A stretch of DNA of 64,000 nucleotides from Thermoplasmatota archaeon (lineage in GTDB: Archaea > Thermoplasmatota > Thermoplasmata > UBA10834). The stretch lies in assembly GCA_018818785.1 (NCBI GenBank), contig JAHIRF010000006.1:223636-287635 (forward strand), in the 5' to 3' direction. Position numbers and translations under genes: made by a program. This document shows, in pieces, positions 1 to 8,790 of this stretch (the stretch's first letter is position 1; every line of letters begins with the position of its first letter). A model generated the notes under the pieces. The model was given only the letters and a program-made list of their open reading frames with translations, did not search any database and was not told the origin of the DNA.

Positions 1-1036
1 TGGCGATGTCATGAGGGGTCATTCCATCGATATTGAAGCTGAATATGCCGCCACGCATATTCGGATCGAATGGTTTCATGATGGCGACCTCTGGTGTTTG
101 CATGAGACCTCTGGTCATACGACGGTTGAGTCCGACCTCGTGGTCCCTGACATCATCCATCCCAACGGAATTGAGATAATCGACTGCTGCTCCAGTACCT
201 AGGATGCCGGAGTAATTCTGCAGTCCGGTCTCAAAACGCTCTGGAGGTGGGAGGAGGGTGAACTTGCCACCCCTGACTTCGGTCACCCCGTGACCGCCAT
301 ACATGATCGGTTCGATGTCAGCGGCAGCACCCTCATTCACATAGAAGATGCCTACACCGGATGGCCCCAGCATCTTATGGGCCGAAGCAGCGAGATAATC
401 CACCTCAAGCATACTCATATCCAATGGCATGCTCGGAGCCGCCTGGGCGGCATCGAATAGCACGCGCGCACCGTATGAATGTGCAATATCCACGACTTCC
501 CTTGCCGGTAGCGTATAGCCATGGACATTCGATGTCAGACACATCGCGACCAGCTTCACCCTCTTCGACATCCTTTCATGAAAGGCATCGACATCGAACG
601 TGGCATCGTCAGATGACTGGACGGAGATGTGTTTGACACCTTTCAATTCGCACACCTTGAATACCGGGACCTGGAGGGAATTGTGCTCATAATCAGTGGT
701 GACGACCTCGTCACCGGGTTCGAAGTCGTAACCAAGGATCACCGTATTCAGACCTTCCGTTGCGTTCTTCAGAAAAGCAATCTCGTTGGCGTTCTCTGCG
801 CCGAAGAAGCGAGCGACTTTCGAGCGAGCGTCGTCGCATCGTATGGACACTTCCGTCGCGAGCTTGTGAACACTTCTGCCCGCACATGATGGGAATGCAC
901 CATAGTATTCGTTCATAGCCTCCAAGACTTGAACCGGCCGCAGTGATTGGCATGCACTATCGAAATAGACCAGGGGATTGACCCCGGGCTCTGAACTCAG
1001 CAACGGGAAGTCCTGTCGGACCCTAGAGACGTCCAT
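1..1036 (-). CDS. Class V aminotransferase / cysteine desulfurase-like protein (partial, C-terminus outside window)
   Basis: The minus strand reads open from an ATG at 1036 to the left edge, giving about 345 residues with no stop. The fold is that of PLP-dependent class V aminotransferases (SufS/CsdA group). Residues 218-221 (SAHK) supply the Schiff-base lysine K221, followed by MLGPSGVGIFY. Residues 193-200 (LFDAAQAA) hold the cofactor-binding aspartate. The likely role is sulfur release from cysteine or a related C-S lyase reaction. The catalytic-cysteine loop is past the window edge, so desulfurase and lyase cannot be told apart. It is divergent from the NifS gene at 1178, which suggests a shared sulfur function. 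Confidence 0.85.
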   Translation of the reverse strand, partial: MDVSRVRQDFPLLSSEPGVNPLVYFDSACQSLRPVQVLEAMNEYYGAFPSCAGRSVHKLATEVSIRCDDARSKVARFFGAENANEIAFLKNATEGLNTVILGYDFEPGDEVVTTDYEHNSLQVPVFKVCELKGVKHISVQSSDDATFDVDAFHERMSKRVKLVAMCLTSNVHGYTLPAREVVDIAHSYGARVLFDAAQAAPSMPLDMSMLEVDYLAASAHKMLGPSGVGIFYVNEGAAADIEPIMYGGHGVTEVRGGKFTLLPPPERFETGLQNYSGILGTGAAVDYLNSVGMDDVRDHEVGLNRRMTRGLMQTPEVAIMKPFDPNMRGGIFSFNIDGMTPHDIA

Positions 1037-1138
1037 ATTGAACGCCCATGGATGTCGCTGGACCGTATTAGTCCTTTTCAGTTTGAGGTGGGTCCCCAAA
1101 CCGACATGCAGGACCGAAAACCCTCATTCACACCGGCA

Positions 1139-1148
1139 AACTTTTAAG
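1139..1148 (+). promoter_or_regulatory. TATA-like promoter of nifS
   Basis: AACTTTTAAG lies about 30-39 bases before the ATG at 1178, the spacing expected for an archaeal TATA box with a short leader. Inferred from position and sequence only. Confidence 0.45.
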
Positions 1149-1177
1149 ACGACCAGTTATCATCACCTTCGTTCGTT

Positions 1178-2392
1178 ATGACAGCCAGCTCCAAGAGAAG
1201 GGTGTATTTCGACCATAGCGCGACCTCTCAGGTCTTGCCAGAGGTCTTGGAAGCCATGCTGCCCTTCTTCAGAGAGCGCTTCGGCAATGCATCGAGCATT
1301 CATTCCTATGGACGGGAAGCGAAGGCATCTATGGAGCTCGCCAGGAAGCATGTCGCTGCCTTGATCAACGCAGACCCGAGGGATATCGTCTTCACATCAG
1401 GAGGTACAGAATCGGACAACCTTGCATTGAAGGGAGTCGCGATGTACAAGGGCCGGACAGAAGGGCACATCATAACCAGCGTGATCGAGCACCCTGCAAT
1501 CCTTGAATCGTGCGAGTATCTGGAGCGCGTAGGTTTCGATATCACCAAACTGCCAGTCACCAGAGAAGGGCTTGTGGACGCTGCTGAATTGGAGAGGACG
1601 ATCAGGGGCGACACAGTACTCATATCCATCATGGCCGCGAACAACGAGATCGGAACGATTCAGCCGATCAAGGAAATAGGAAGGATCGCGCAGTCCAAAG
1701 GGATCCCGTTCCACACGGACGCGGTACAGGCCGCTGGAAAGATGCCGATCGATGTGAAAAAGGACGGCATGGACCTCTTGTCACTCTCCTCGCACAAGCT
1801 ACACGGACCCAAAGGCGTTGGGGCGCTGTATGTTAAGAAGGGCATCAAGATAGAACCGATGATGCACGGCGGAGGGCACGAGCACGGATTGAGATCCTCG
1901 ACGGAGAATGTGCCGGGAATAATCGGCCTGGGCAAGGCCGCGGAGCTCGCCAAACGGGATTTCGAACCGGTGACCGATCGCATGAGATCCCTTAGAGACA
2001 AGATCATAGACAGGATCCCGCAATTGGTCGAGAGATCCTATCTGAACGGTCACAGGACAAATCGACTCGTCAATAACGCACATTTCAGGTTCGATTTCAT
2101 CGAAGGTGAGGCGCTCATACTACAGCTGGATTTCAAAGGCATCGCTGCATCCACAGGATCTGCGTGCTCGACAGGATCCCTGGAACCGTCCCATGTACTG
2201 CTGGCACTGGGACTGACTCACGAGCAGGCGCACGGCAGCCTCAGACTCACATTGGGACGGGAAAACACCTATGAGGATGTAGATTACTTACTGGAAGCGT
2301 TACCCGGTGTGGTCTCGAAGCTGAGAGAGATATCCCCGTTCAACGAGGAAAGGCCCATGGGAGCCAGTGAGGGTGGAAGCTGTGTACACTGA
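1178..2392 (+). CDS. nifS: Cysteine desulfurase, NifS/IscS type
   Basis: 404 aa, usual length for group I desulfurases. It removes sulfur from cysteine as an enzyme persulfide for Fe-S cluster assembly. K207 in SSHKLHGPKG is the PLP lysine. C330 in GSACSTGSLEPSH is the catalytic, persulfide-carrying cysteine on a loop typical of the NifS/IscS group. H105 in EHPA and D181 in TDAVQAAGK match cofactor-contact residues. The stop overlaps the start region of the IscU scaffold gene, so donor and acceptor are co-translated. Some archaea use other sulfur donors, so in vivo use of cysteine is inference. Confidence 0.95.
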   Translation: MTASSKRRVYFDHSATSQVLPEVLEAMLPFFRERFGNASSIHSYGREAKASMELARKHVAALINADPRDIVFTSGGTESDNLALKGVAMYKGRTEGHIITSVIEHPAILESCEYLERVGFDITKLPVTREGLVDAAELERTIRGDTVLISIMAANNEIGTIQPIKEIGRIAQSKGIPFHTDAVQAAGKMPIDVKKDGMDLLSLSSHKLHGPKGVGALYVKKGIKIEPMMHGGGHEHGLRSSTENVPGIIGLGKAAELAKRDFEPVTDRMRSLRDKIIDRIPQLVERSYLNGHRTNRLVNNAHFRFDFIEGEALILQLDFKGIAASTGSACSTGSLEPSHVLLALGLTHEQAHGSLRLTLGRENTYEDVDYLLEALPGVVSKLREISPFNEERPMGASEGGSCVH

Positions 2393-2765
2393 GAAGGTTA
2401 TGGATCACTTCGCAAATCCGAGGAATGTCGGTGAGATACCCGATGCGGATGGTATCGGAAAGGTAGGGAATCCCCAGTGCGGAGATGTCATGTGGCTGTA
2501 CATCAAGGTCAGAGATGACATCGTCACCGATATCAAGTTCAAGACCTTTGGTTGCGGAGCCGCCATCGCGACGAGTTCCATGATCACGGAGTTGGCAATT
2601 GGTAAGACCCTGGAGGAGGCAAAGAAGATATCCAGACAGGATGTCGCTGAGTCGCTCGACGGCCTGCCACCTCAGAAGATGCACTGTTCCAACCTGGCAG
2701 CGGACGCATTGAGAAAGGCCATCGAGGATTATGAGACGAAGAAGGCAGCGAAGGCCAAGGCCTGA
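2382..2765 (+). CDS. iscU: Fe-S cluster scaffold IscU/NifU N-terminal type
   Basis: About 127 aa. It begins MYTEKVMDHFxNPRN-like, the IscU signature. Three conserved cluster-ligand cysteines are visible in GNPQCGD, FGCGAAIA and MHCSNL (C33, C58, C102 from this start), and the substrate aspartate follows the first. The chosen GTG at 2382 lies five bases after GAGGGTGG. A GTG at 2367 in the same frame would add five residues. The gene overlaps nifS. The lysine/alanine-rich tail (KKAAKAKA) is not part of the fold. It accepts sulfur from NifS and assembles clusters for apo-proteins. Confidence 0.93.
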   Translation: MYTEKVMDHFANPRNVGEIPDADGIGKVGNPQCGDVMWLYIKVRDDIVTDIKFKTFGCGAAIATSSMITELAIGKTLEEAKKISRQDVAESLDGLPPQKMHCSNLAADALRKAIEDYETKKAAKAKA

Positions 2766-2840
2766 TCCTCATATCATCATTGAGAGGCGGACCTTTCAGT
2801 AAAGTTCTTCTAGATGTAGGGGCAATCCACAACGAAGCCC

Positions 2841-3758
2841 ATGGCGGATTTGTCAGTCGATATCTGTGGTTTGAGCCTCAAGAACCCGACGATGCTTGCC
2901 TCAGGAGTTTTGGATGAGACAGGCAAGACAATGGCTTCAATCGCGCGCGCGGGTGCGGGCGCGGTGGTGACAAAATCGATCGGAAGAGAGCCCAGGCAAG
3001 GGCACGGCAGTCCATGCATCGTGGAGCTTGGTGACAGCCTGGTGAATGCCATGGGACTGCCCAACCCAGGCATAGATGTCTTCGGCAGGGAGCTGGAGGA
3101 GGCCAAGAAGGCGGGGGTGCCGATCATCGGGAGCGTGTTCGGAGGAGGCGAAGCCGAGATCGCAGAGATGGCTCGCTTGATGGCAGATGCGGGGGCTGAT
3201 GCAATCGAACTCAATCTCAGCTGCCCTCATGCCAAAGGATTCGGCGCGGAAGTCGGCTCGACCCCCGAGAGGGTGGAGAGCATCTGTAGAGCCGCCAGGA
3301 GCGGCTTGGATATACCGATGTTCGCGAAACTGACACCTAACACCTCGTCCATCGTTGATCTGGCAAAGGCCGCTGAAAGGGGTGGCGCGGACGCGATAGT
3401 AGCGATCAATACGTTGAAGGGTATGGTCATATCGCCAGAGGCAAGGATGCCGGTCCTCGCGAATAGGTTCGGAGGACTGTCTGGACCATCGATAAGACCC
3501 ATCGGGGTCAGATGTGTTTATGAGATAAGGGGCGCGGTTAAGATACCGATCATCGGCGTCGGAGGAATCGAATCAGGCAACGACGCACTCGAGTACATAA
3601 TGGCGGGAGCTAGCTCGGTCCAGATAGGGACAGCTGTCTGGAAGCACGGACCGGAGGTCTTCAGCAAGGTCTGTGAGGACATCTCAGAGTTCATGAATAG
3701 AAATGGCTTCGACAGGATTTTCGAGATGGTGGGGGTTGCCCATGAAGTCAAGCATTAG
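2841..3758 (+). CDS. pyrD: Dihydroorotate dehydrogenase catalytic subunit (class 1B)
   Basis: 305 aa TIM-barrel flavoprotein that oxidises dihydroorotate to orotate in UMP synthesis. Catalytic base C128 sits in ELNLSCPH; class 1 enzymes use Cys where class 2 use Ser. The FMN phosphate site is the IIGVGGIESG stretch near residue 240 and the IGTAVW stretch. The last 17 bases overlap pyrK, whose FAD/Fe-S subunit passes electrons to NAD, so this is the NAD-linked two-subunit form. ATG at 2841 directly precedes the family N-terminus. Confidence 0.95.
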   Translation: MADLSVDICGLSLKNPTMLASGVLDETGKTMASIARAGAGAVVTKSIGREPRQGHGSPCIVELGDSLVNAMGLPNPGIDVFGRELEEAKKAGVPIIGSVFGGGEAEIAEMARLMADAGADAIELNLSCPHAKGFGAEVGSTPERVESICRAARSGLDIPMFAKLTPNTSSIVDLAKAAERGGADAIVAINTLKGMVISPEARMPVLANRFGGLSGPSIRPIGVRCVYEIRGAVKIPIIGVGGIESGNDALEYIMAGASSVQIGTAVWKHGPEVFSKVCEDISEFMNRNGFDRIFEMVGVAHEVKH

Positions 3759-4524
3759 GATGTTGAAGGTCTCGGAACACATCGACGAGACACCGAACGT
3801 CAGGACAATCGTGCTTGACGGTTCGATCGAGGCTGAACCAGGACAGTTCGTCATGGTTTGGGTACCAGGCGCGGACGAATTCCCTATGTCGATATCATAC
3901 ATCGGGGATCAGATGGGGATAACATACCAGATCGTAGGGGACGGCACCAAAGCGCTCTCCATCAAACACGTGGGTGATCTCGTTGGCATTCGAGGACCCT
4001 ATGGTAAGGGATACACACCTATTGGCAGGAAACCGCTCGTTGTCGCTGGTGGGACAGGCATGGCAGCACTCTCACCGCTCATCGAGCGGCTCAAATTGAA
4101 TCAGTCGGAAGTCAGAGTCGTCATCGGTGCTCGGACGGCCAGGGAGATTCTGTTCAGGGATCGAGCGATGAAGGCTGGTGCTGAGGTCGTGATCACCACC
4201 GATGACGGGTCTGAAGGCGAGAAGGGATTCGCGACGGACATCGCTGTCCCGATCCTGCAGACCCGCGAGCATGACATCGTATACTGCTGTGGCCCTGAGC
4301 GGATGATGACGAAGCTCGCAGACAAGTGTAGCGAACTCTCGATACCGATGCAGGCATCTGTCGAGAGGTTGATGAAATGCGGGATAGGGATTTGTGACTC
4401 CTGCGCCATCGATGGACTGCACGTTTGCCGGGATGGACCGGTCTTCTCGATCGATGTTCTGAAGGGGTTCTCGGAATTTGGACGCACGAAGCTCGATGCG
4501 ACCGGGCGCAGAATCGACATATGA
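3742..4524 (+). CDS. pyrK: Dihydroorotate dehydrogenase electron-transfer subunit
   Basis: 260 aa from ATG 3742, chosen because GGTGGGGG precedes it by five bases; the open frame extends 13 codons further upstream without a better site. N-terminal FAD-binding barrel (PGQFVMVWVPG near residue 40), a middle NAD-binding fold (VVAGGTGMAALSP), and a C-terminal [2Fe-2S] site with four cysteines in CGIGICDSCAIDGLHVC. It links pyrD FMN to NAD. The tight overlap with pyrD supports a heterotetramer. Confidence 0.94.
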   Translation: MKSSIRMLKVSEHIDETPNVRTIVLDGSIEAEPGQFVMVWVPGADEFPMSISYIGDQMGITYQIVGDGTKALSIKHVGDLVGIRGPYGKGYTPIGRKPLVVAGGTGMAALSPLIERLKLNQSEVRVVIGARTAREILFRDRAMKAGAEVVITTDDGSEGEKGFATDIAVPILQTREHDIVYCCGPERMMTKLADKCSELSIPMQASVERLMKCGIGICDSCAIDGLHVCRDGPVFSIDVLKGFSEFGRTKLDATGRRIDI

Positions 4525-4647
4525 ATCCGAGAACAACGCACCTTATCGTACTAAGATTCTTGATTTCGAATCGAAATCATGTCTCGCGCTTCACAAGTAG
4601 TACTGGCGTCTGCAGCTATTTACCATTCTATGAGCAGAATAGAAATC

Positions 4648-4655
4648 CTTTTTAA
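4648..4655 (+). promoter_or_regulatory. TATA-like promoter of the 49-aa Cys-rich gene
   Basis: CTTTTTAA lies about 40 bases before the TTG at 4693, leaving a short leader that contains the GAGGG ribosome binding site. Confidence 0.45.
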
Positions 4656-4692
4656 CTCGAGTGCATCAGTGGGCGCCACATAGAGGGATAAC

Positions 4693-4842
4693 TTGCCACA
4701 GCAAGTAACGAAATGGAACCAGAGATACGAACAGATCGAGACTTCGTGCAGCGAGAAATACCATTGCACCCCGTGCACGTATCCGAACTGTCAGAGACAG
4801 GTCAGGTTGTCCAAGAGCGCAAAAGCATTTGGAAAGGAATAA
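4693..4842 (+). CDS. Small cysteine-rich protein, unknown function
   Basis: A 49-aa frame begins at TTG 4693, five bases after GAGGG, behind a TATA-like box. Four cysteines fall in a short segment (TSCSEKYHC, TPC, PNC), spaced C-x5-C-x2-C-x4-C, which could bind zinc or a cluster. The rest is polar and basic with no signal peptide. A strong hairpin follows within 40 bases, so promoter, RBS, ORF and terminator make a plausible single-gene unit. I do not recognise the family. The main doubt is the short length and TTG start. Confidence 0.55.
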   Translation: MPQQVTKWNQRYEQIETSCSEKYHCTPCTYPNCQRQVRLSKSAKAFGKE

Positions 4843-4877
4843 TCAGACTTGACTAAACCCTTTGAACCACCACACCA

Positions 4878-4902
4878 TCGGACCCGAGCATCTCGGGTCC
4901 GA
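4878..4902. terminator. Hairpin between convergent genes
   Basis: An 11-bp perfect inverted repeat (TCGGACCCGAG / CTCGGGTCCGA) with a 3-base loop sits four bases past the stop of the minus-strand gene ending at 4906 and 35 bases past the small plus-strand gene. Its position between convergent ends suggests a shared bidirectional terminator or mRNA 3' end structure. Confidence 0.6.
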
Positions 4903-4905
4903 AAT

Positions 4906-6150
4906 TCATTCTTTATCTTCAGAACAATCAGGGAGACCTAGGCCCGGCTTCAGGATCCCATCCACTATTTTCCAGAACTCATCATCGGAGATCCGGCCAT
5001 GATCCTCGCCGGCACGCTTTATGGCCCGCACGATATCGCATATCTGCTCCTGGCTGGCCTTGATATCCTTCTCTTCGAGCCTGTTCACGACGATATGGGA
5101 TCCAGAATGCTTGCCCAGGACCAGGCGGCGTCTATTGCCAACTTCCTCAGGGTTCACACATTCGTAGGTCAATGGGCAGTTGAGCACAGCGGCAACATGT
5201 ATCCCAGATTCGTGTGAGAAGGCATTAGGGCCCACCCACGGCTGGTTAGCTGGAATAGATAGGTCCGCAGATTCGAAGACTAGTTTCGTCAAATCTGTAA
5301 GGCCTTCCGTTCGGATTCCGACATCCTTCTTATAGAGGTGCTTCAGAGCCATCACAAGCTGCTCAAGAGACACATTACCAGCTCGCTCTCCAATCCCTCC
5401 AACGGTCGTGGCGATCGCCTCAGCGCCACTGGATAGAGCCGCTATCGAGTTGACGACCGCGAGGCCGAAGTCGTTGTGCAGATGAGCAGAGATGGGCAGA
5501 TCTATCGAGTCGCGTATCTTGCGAACGAGGTATTCGACTGCCTCGGGGCCTGCGCAGCCGAGTGTGTCGGTTATCCCCAGCCTCACCGCACCAGCCTCCG
5601 CAGATGCTTTGAAAAGGTCGAGCATGAAACCTACATCGGATCTTGTGCTGTCCTCGGAACTCATGCTCACCTTGAGGCCATGCGAACGCGCATGATCAAC
5701 GGCGACCACGGCCTTTTCGATCACCTGCTCCTTGGTCATCTTCAATTTGTATCTGAGGTGAAGTTCACTGGTCGCGATGAACAGCAGGACCATGTCGACA
5801 TCACACTCGATCGCGGCGTCGACATCTGCCGTCAACGTTCTGGACAGGCAGAGAATCTCTGAGTCCAGATTGAGAGAGGCTATTGACTTCACCGCCTTTC
5901 TCTCGCCATCTGAGACAGCAGGGAATCCGGCTTCGATCTGGTGCACGCGTATCTCGTCCAGTTTTCTGGCGATCGCGACTTTCTGATCGAGGGTGAAATG
6001 GATCCCAGGCATCTGTTCGCCGTCCCTCAGCGTGCTATCGTAGACGACGACATGTTCAGGAAACGCACGCTTTGAGATCGCGTTGTAAGGGCTGATAGCA
6101 GCGAACTTCACAACTGGTCGAATCCCATGCACGGTAATAATCTTGTCCAC
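4906..6150 (-). CDS. 2-isopropylmalate / homocitrate synthase family protein (LeuA/AksA/NifV-like)
   Basis: 414 aa. An aldol-type acetyl-CoA transferase of the DRE-TIM family. STLRDGEQMPG near residue 40 gives the catalytic Arg and metal Asp. HLHNDFGLA near 225 supplies two metal histidines. ESGIHVAA near 315 is the subdomain signature. It lacks the about 120-residue leucine-sensing C-terminal domain of full LeuA, as do homocitrate synthases (NifV, AksA) and some citramalate synthases. Substrate therefore cannot be fixed: leucine, coenzyme-B side chain, citramalate or lysine routes all remain possible. No neighbouring isomerase or dehydrogenase is present to decide. Confidence 0.88.
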   Translation of the reverse strand: MDKIITVHGIRPVVKFAAISPYNAISKRAFPEHVVVYDSTLRDGEQMPGIHFTLDQKVAIARKLDEIRVHQIEAGFPAVSDGERKAVKSIASLNLDSEILCLSRTLTADVDAAIECDVDMVLLFIATSELHLRYKLKMTKEQVIEKAVVAVDHARSHGLKVSMSSEDSTRSDVGFMLDLFKASAEAGAVRLGITDTLGCAGPEAVEYLVRKIRDSIDLPISAHLHNDFGLAVVNSIAALSSGAEAIATTVGGIGERAGNVSLEQLVMALKHLYKKDVGIRTEGLTDLTKLVFESADLSIPANQPWVGPNAFSHESGIHVAAVLNCPLTYECVNPEEVGNRRRLVLGKHSGSHIVVNRLEEKDIKASQEQICDIVRAIKRAGEDHGRISDDEFWKIVDGILKPGLGLPDCSEDKE

Positions 6151-6251
6151 GACGGAGGAATGATCGATGAAGAGATAGGCAGTTCCGAGCGGGTTTCATC
6201 ATGACTTCATGAAAACCATAAATAGACAGTTTGTGATAGACGCCAGGCCAT

Positions 6252-6325
6252 GCCGGGGTGACAGAGCGGCCATGTGGCGGACTGCAGATCCGCATACAGG
6301 AGTTCAAATCTCCTCCCCGGCCCCA
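6252..6325 (+). tRNA. tRNA-Cys (GCA)
   Basis: Acceptor stem GCCGGGG (6252-6258) pairs with CCCCGGC (6315-6321). The anticodon arm GCGGA / TCCGC encloses loop CTGCAGA with anticodon GCA at 6284-6286. The T arm is AGGAG-TTCAAAT-CTCCT. The discriminator is C at 6322 and CCA follows in the DNA at 6323-6325. No intron. Cysteine-synthesis genes and cysS lie 3-4 kb downstream. Confidence 0.93.
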
Positions 6326-6438
6326 CCCGTGTTACTTTCTGGCATTGAAAGCTTTATAGCCTATCTGGCATTATCGAATCGTGAGGGCAGCTTCTTTCTG
6401 ATATTGAGGCGCCAGAAACTTTGGATTACGGTGTGGAA

Positions 6439-6813
6439 ATGAAGACACCATGTGAACTCGTTGTTGGAAAAATCCTCCCTACGCTCAGGGCGTCTGTTGT
6501 AAGGGAACTTTCAGGCAAGTATAGGATGAAGCAATCGGAGATCGCCAAGAAATTAGGCATCACCCAAGCATCGGTGAGCCAGTATCTCAGCTCAACGAGA
6601 GGCGGCAACGCGAAGATGCTCGAGGATTTCCCCAAGATATTAGATTATGCGGATGAGATCTCGAAAAGGATAGTCGCTGGAGAGTCGAGGTACGAGTGGT
6701 ACGGCGTCCTCTGCAAGGCATGCACCGACATCCGGAGCGAGGAGCGCTTCTGCAAGATGCACAGGATATCCGCGAAGCTGAGCGGCTGTGAGATCTGCAA
6801 GAAGAAGCACTGA
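6439..6813 (+). CDS. Small HTH transcriptional regulator with Cys-rich C-terminus (COG2522-like)
   Basis: About 124 aa from ATG 6439; the same frame opens 18 bases earlier. An HTH of the XRE/lambda type spans about residues 25-50 (QSEIAKKLGITQASVSQYL), preceded by the PCELVVxKILPxLR block typical of this archaeal regulator family. The C-terminal 50 residues carry Cys in LCKAC, FCKMH and CEICKKKH, likely a zinc or cluster site. Larger relatives fuse the same HTH to ThiN, but no ThiN is here. The target is unknown. Confidence 0.82.
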   Translation: MKTPCELVVGKILPTLRASVVRELSGKYRMKQSEIAKKLGITQASVSQYLSSTRGGNAKMLEDFPKILDYADEISKRIVAGESRYEWYGVLCKACTDIRSEERFCKMHRISAKLSGCEICKKKH

Positions 6814-6841
6814 ACGATTTCTTAGGAAAAAACATGGATAA

Positions 6842-6869
6842 CGGGCTTGGGCATTTCGCCCAGAGCCCG
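6842..6869. terminator. Hairpin between convergent genes
   Basis: CGGGCT+TGGGC pairs with GCCCA+AGCCCG with one bulged G and a 5-base loop (ATTTC). It lies in the 80-base gap between the regulator stop at 6813 and the secreted protein stop at 6895, so it can end both transcripts. Confidence 0.6.
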
Positions 6870-6894
6870 ATAAATTGTTTGATTCGACTCTACC

Positions 6895-7701
6895 CTACTT
6901 TTCCAGAAGGCTGATCTCGATCATCGTGTAGGTCGCGCCGTATTCGGCTGCGTCCAGCGCGTAGTTGTCATCAGCGCCGTACATGCCAGGGTCGACCATT
7001 CCATCGATGGTGATCGAGTTGTACTGGATCGGTGTCTCCGTACCAGGGTATGTCACCAGCTCACAACCAATCAGCTCGAACGTCAGCCTGTATTGTCCAG
7101 CGGGAAGATCCTTCGTGTCCCAGTTGTAGCCGTAGAGCAGATTGCCCAACTGATTCACTTCGGCAGAGTACGCATCGGTCGGACCGTCTACCCAGAGACC
7201 ATCATATGTCGTCCCGGCCCAGATTTCATCAGCTACCTCACCGGTCGCGCTAAGCAGTTCGATCTTGAACGACGCACAGATGGTGTAGATGGTTATGCTC
7301 GGGTCAAGGATGTCCTGAAGTATCACCTCAGTCCTGATCTTGTCTCCCGCCCTCCAATCGTGAAGAATCAGGTTATCCGACCAGTCGGCCTGGACAACCA
7401 CATTTTCAGAGAACATATCATGCACCTCAGTTGGGAAGTTCGGGTTCGTGTAGGCCGTATCCACCTCGAACAGCGAGCCGTCCATGAAGATACCATAGCT
7501 CTTGTCATCGTCAGCGACGACTCTCTCACCGAAGTTTATGCTCTGGTTGAGAAAGAACGTGCCTGGATTATCGGGTCTGTCTCCGTTGTGCCCACCGTTG
7601 CTTCCACCTGCGTTCACTGATTGTGCAGCACTGGCCATGCCCGTAAAGGCGGCGGTCATGAGGACTACCAGCACCACAGCTGTCACACCGATTCTCTTCA
7701 T
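6895..7701 (-). CDS. Secreted protein, paralog A of a tandem pair, unknown function
   Basis: 268 aa from ATG 7701, selected because GGGGGAG stands nine bases upstream and a classical signal peptide follows (basic start, about 18 hydrophobic residues, cut after ASAA). The open frame extends 35 codons further but lacks a signal. The mature part is acidic and aromatic and looks beta-rich. It shares blocks such as GLWxDGPTDAYSAEVNQLG and LFGYNWDT-like segments with the next gene (7991-8746), so the two are duplicates. There is one Cys pair and no transmembrane tail. I do not recognise the family. Confidence 0.85.
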   Translation of the reverse strand: MKRIGVTAVVLVVLMTAAFTGMASAAQSVNAGGSNGGHNGDRPDNPGTFFLNQSINFGERVVADDDKSYGIFMDGSLFEVDTAYTNPNFPTEVHDMFSENVVVQADWSDNLILHDWRAGDKIRTEVILQDILDPSITIYTICASFKIELLSATGEVADEIWAGTTYDGLWVDGPTDAYSAEVNQLGNLLYGYNWDTKDLPAGQYRLTFELIGCELVTYPGTETPIQYNSITIDGMVDPGMYGADDNYALDAAEYGATYTMIEISLLEK

Positions 7702-7740
7702 TTGTTTGTCTCCCCCTTTGTCTCCGACCGTCTTTGAACG

Positions 7741-7867
7741 GTCAGTGTTCGTACTGACTTGTTCTTCCGGCCGTAGCTTCTCAGGAAGTAAGACATCCAT
7801 ATTCACGATTTTGGTACAAGATTGAAACTAACAGCGCTAAAACACTGTACTGACTGGGGGTCAGTAG
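7741..7867 (-). promoter_or_regulatory. Upstream region of paralog A with TACTGAC/GTCAGTA half-sites
   Basis: Four half-sites are seen: GTCAGTG 7741-7747, TACTGAC 7752-7758, TACTGAC 7848-7854 and GTCAGTA 7861-7867. The first and second pairs each form short inverted repeats. TGGTACAAGATT at 7812-7823 is also matched upstream of paralog B. This looks like a shared operator set; the regulator is not known. Confidence 0.5.
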
Positions 7868-7990
7868 AAGATGCGCCCCAACCGAAAGAGAAGACGATTA
7901 ACAGCGATAAAAAGAATATGAGAGGTGGTCGGCAGCCTTTGAGGCCGAGCACCAATTAAGGTTTTTCAGCGTTCTTGGATCCATAGACGC

Positions 7991-8746
7991 TTATCTGCCG
8001 CCAGCAGGTAGCAGGGTCATCTCGATCCAGGTCGAGCTCGAGCTGGAGTACACATCGGTAACATCAGTCGAGACATCATCGACACCAGTTATGGTTATTC
8101 CCTGAACCTCGGTGTTCTCGTACGGCACGTTGTCCGGCAAGGCCGAGTCGATAGAGAACGTCAATCTGTACGTTCCAGCCTTGCAATCCAGAATCCTCGT
8201 GTCCCAGTTGTATCCAAATAGCAACTGCCCGAGCTGGTTGACCTCTGCGGAGTACGCATCGGTCGGACCATCGGCCCAGAGACCCTCAGCGACAGTTCCG
8301 TCCCAGACGTTCCTCAAGACCGCTCCAGTGCCAGGGTCGATCTCCTGGATCATGAAGTGGGCCCTGATTGTATAGACGGACGCCTGATGCGCGTAGTCCC
8401 ACAGAATCACTTCGGTCCTGATCTTGGATCCGGCCTTGAACTGGTGAAGGACGACGTCGTCCGACCAGTTCGCCAATACGTTCACTGGCTCGCCGTAGGC
8501 CATCAGTTCGTTACCTGTCGTCTCGTTCACGAATGGACCGAGGTCGAACAGGCCACCGGTGGTATAGATACCCGCGGTGCCGCCGACGACTTCGCCGAAG
8601 GCGATATTCTGGTTCATCTCGAACCCCATCACATCGGGTTTGTCCTTCTGATTGCCGTTCTCTCCAGCGAGTACATTGACGGACATCGCAGAGAATACCA
8701 AAAGGGCCATAGCCACAACTGATACACAAAACTTCTTCGCGTTCAT
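7991..8746 (-). CDS. Secreted protein, paralog B of a tandem pair, unknown function
   Basis: 251 aa from ATG 8746, eight bases after GGGGGAG. The signal peptide is MNAKKF followed by a hydrophobic stretch ending near NVLAGE. It shares with paralog A the order: low-complexity Gly/Asn start, MNQNIxFGE-like block, NWSDDVVLHQFKAGSKIRTE, and GLWADGPTDAYSAEVNQLG. It ends in a Ser-rich loop and WIEMTLLPAGGR. No membrane anchor is seen. Likely a surface or extracellular beta-sandwich protein. It is transcribed separately from paralog A, each behind its own similar upstream region. Confidence 0.85.
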   Translation of the reverse strand: MNAKKFCVSVVAMALLVFSAMSVNVLAGENGNQKDKPDVMGFEMNQNIAFGEVVGGTAGIYTTGGLFDLGPFVNETTGNELMAYGEPVNVLANWSDDVVLHQFKAGSKIRTEVILWDYAHQASVYTIRAHFMIQEIDPGTGAVLRNVWDGTVAEGLWADGPTDAYSAEVNQLGQLLFGYNWDTRILDCKAGTYRLTFSIDSALPDNVPYENTEVQGITITGVDDVSTDVTDVYSSSSSTWIEMTLLPAGGR

Positions 8747-8790
8747 TTTTCTCCCCCTCATTACACAGTTCGAGAGCAGCATCACATCGA

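Noticed and set aside
711..953. 80-codon minus-strand frame
   Set aside because: It lies inside the aminotransferase gene in another frame. Translation of the main frame from 1036 gives continuous class V similarity, so this one is a shadow.
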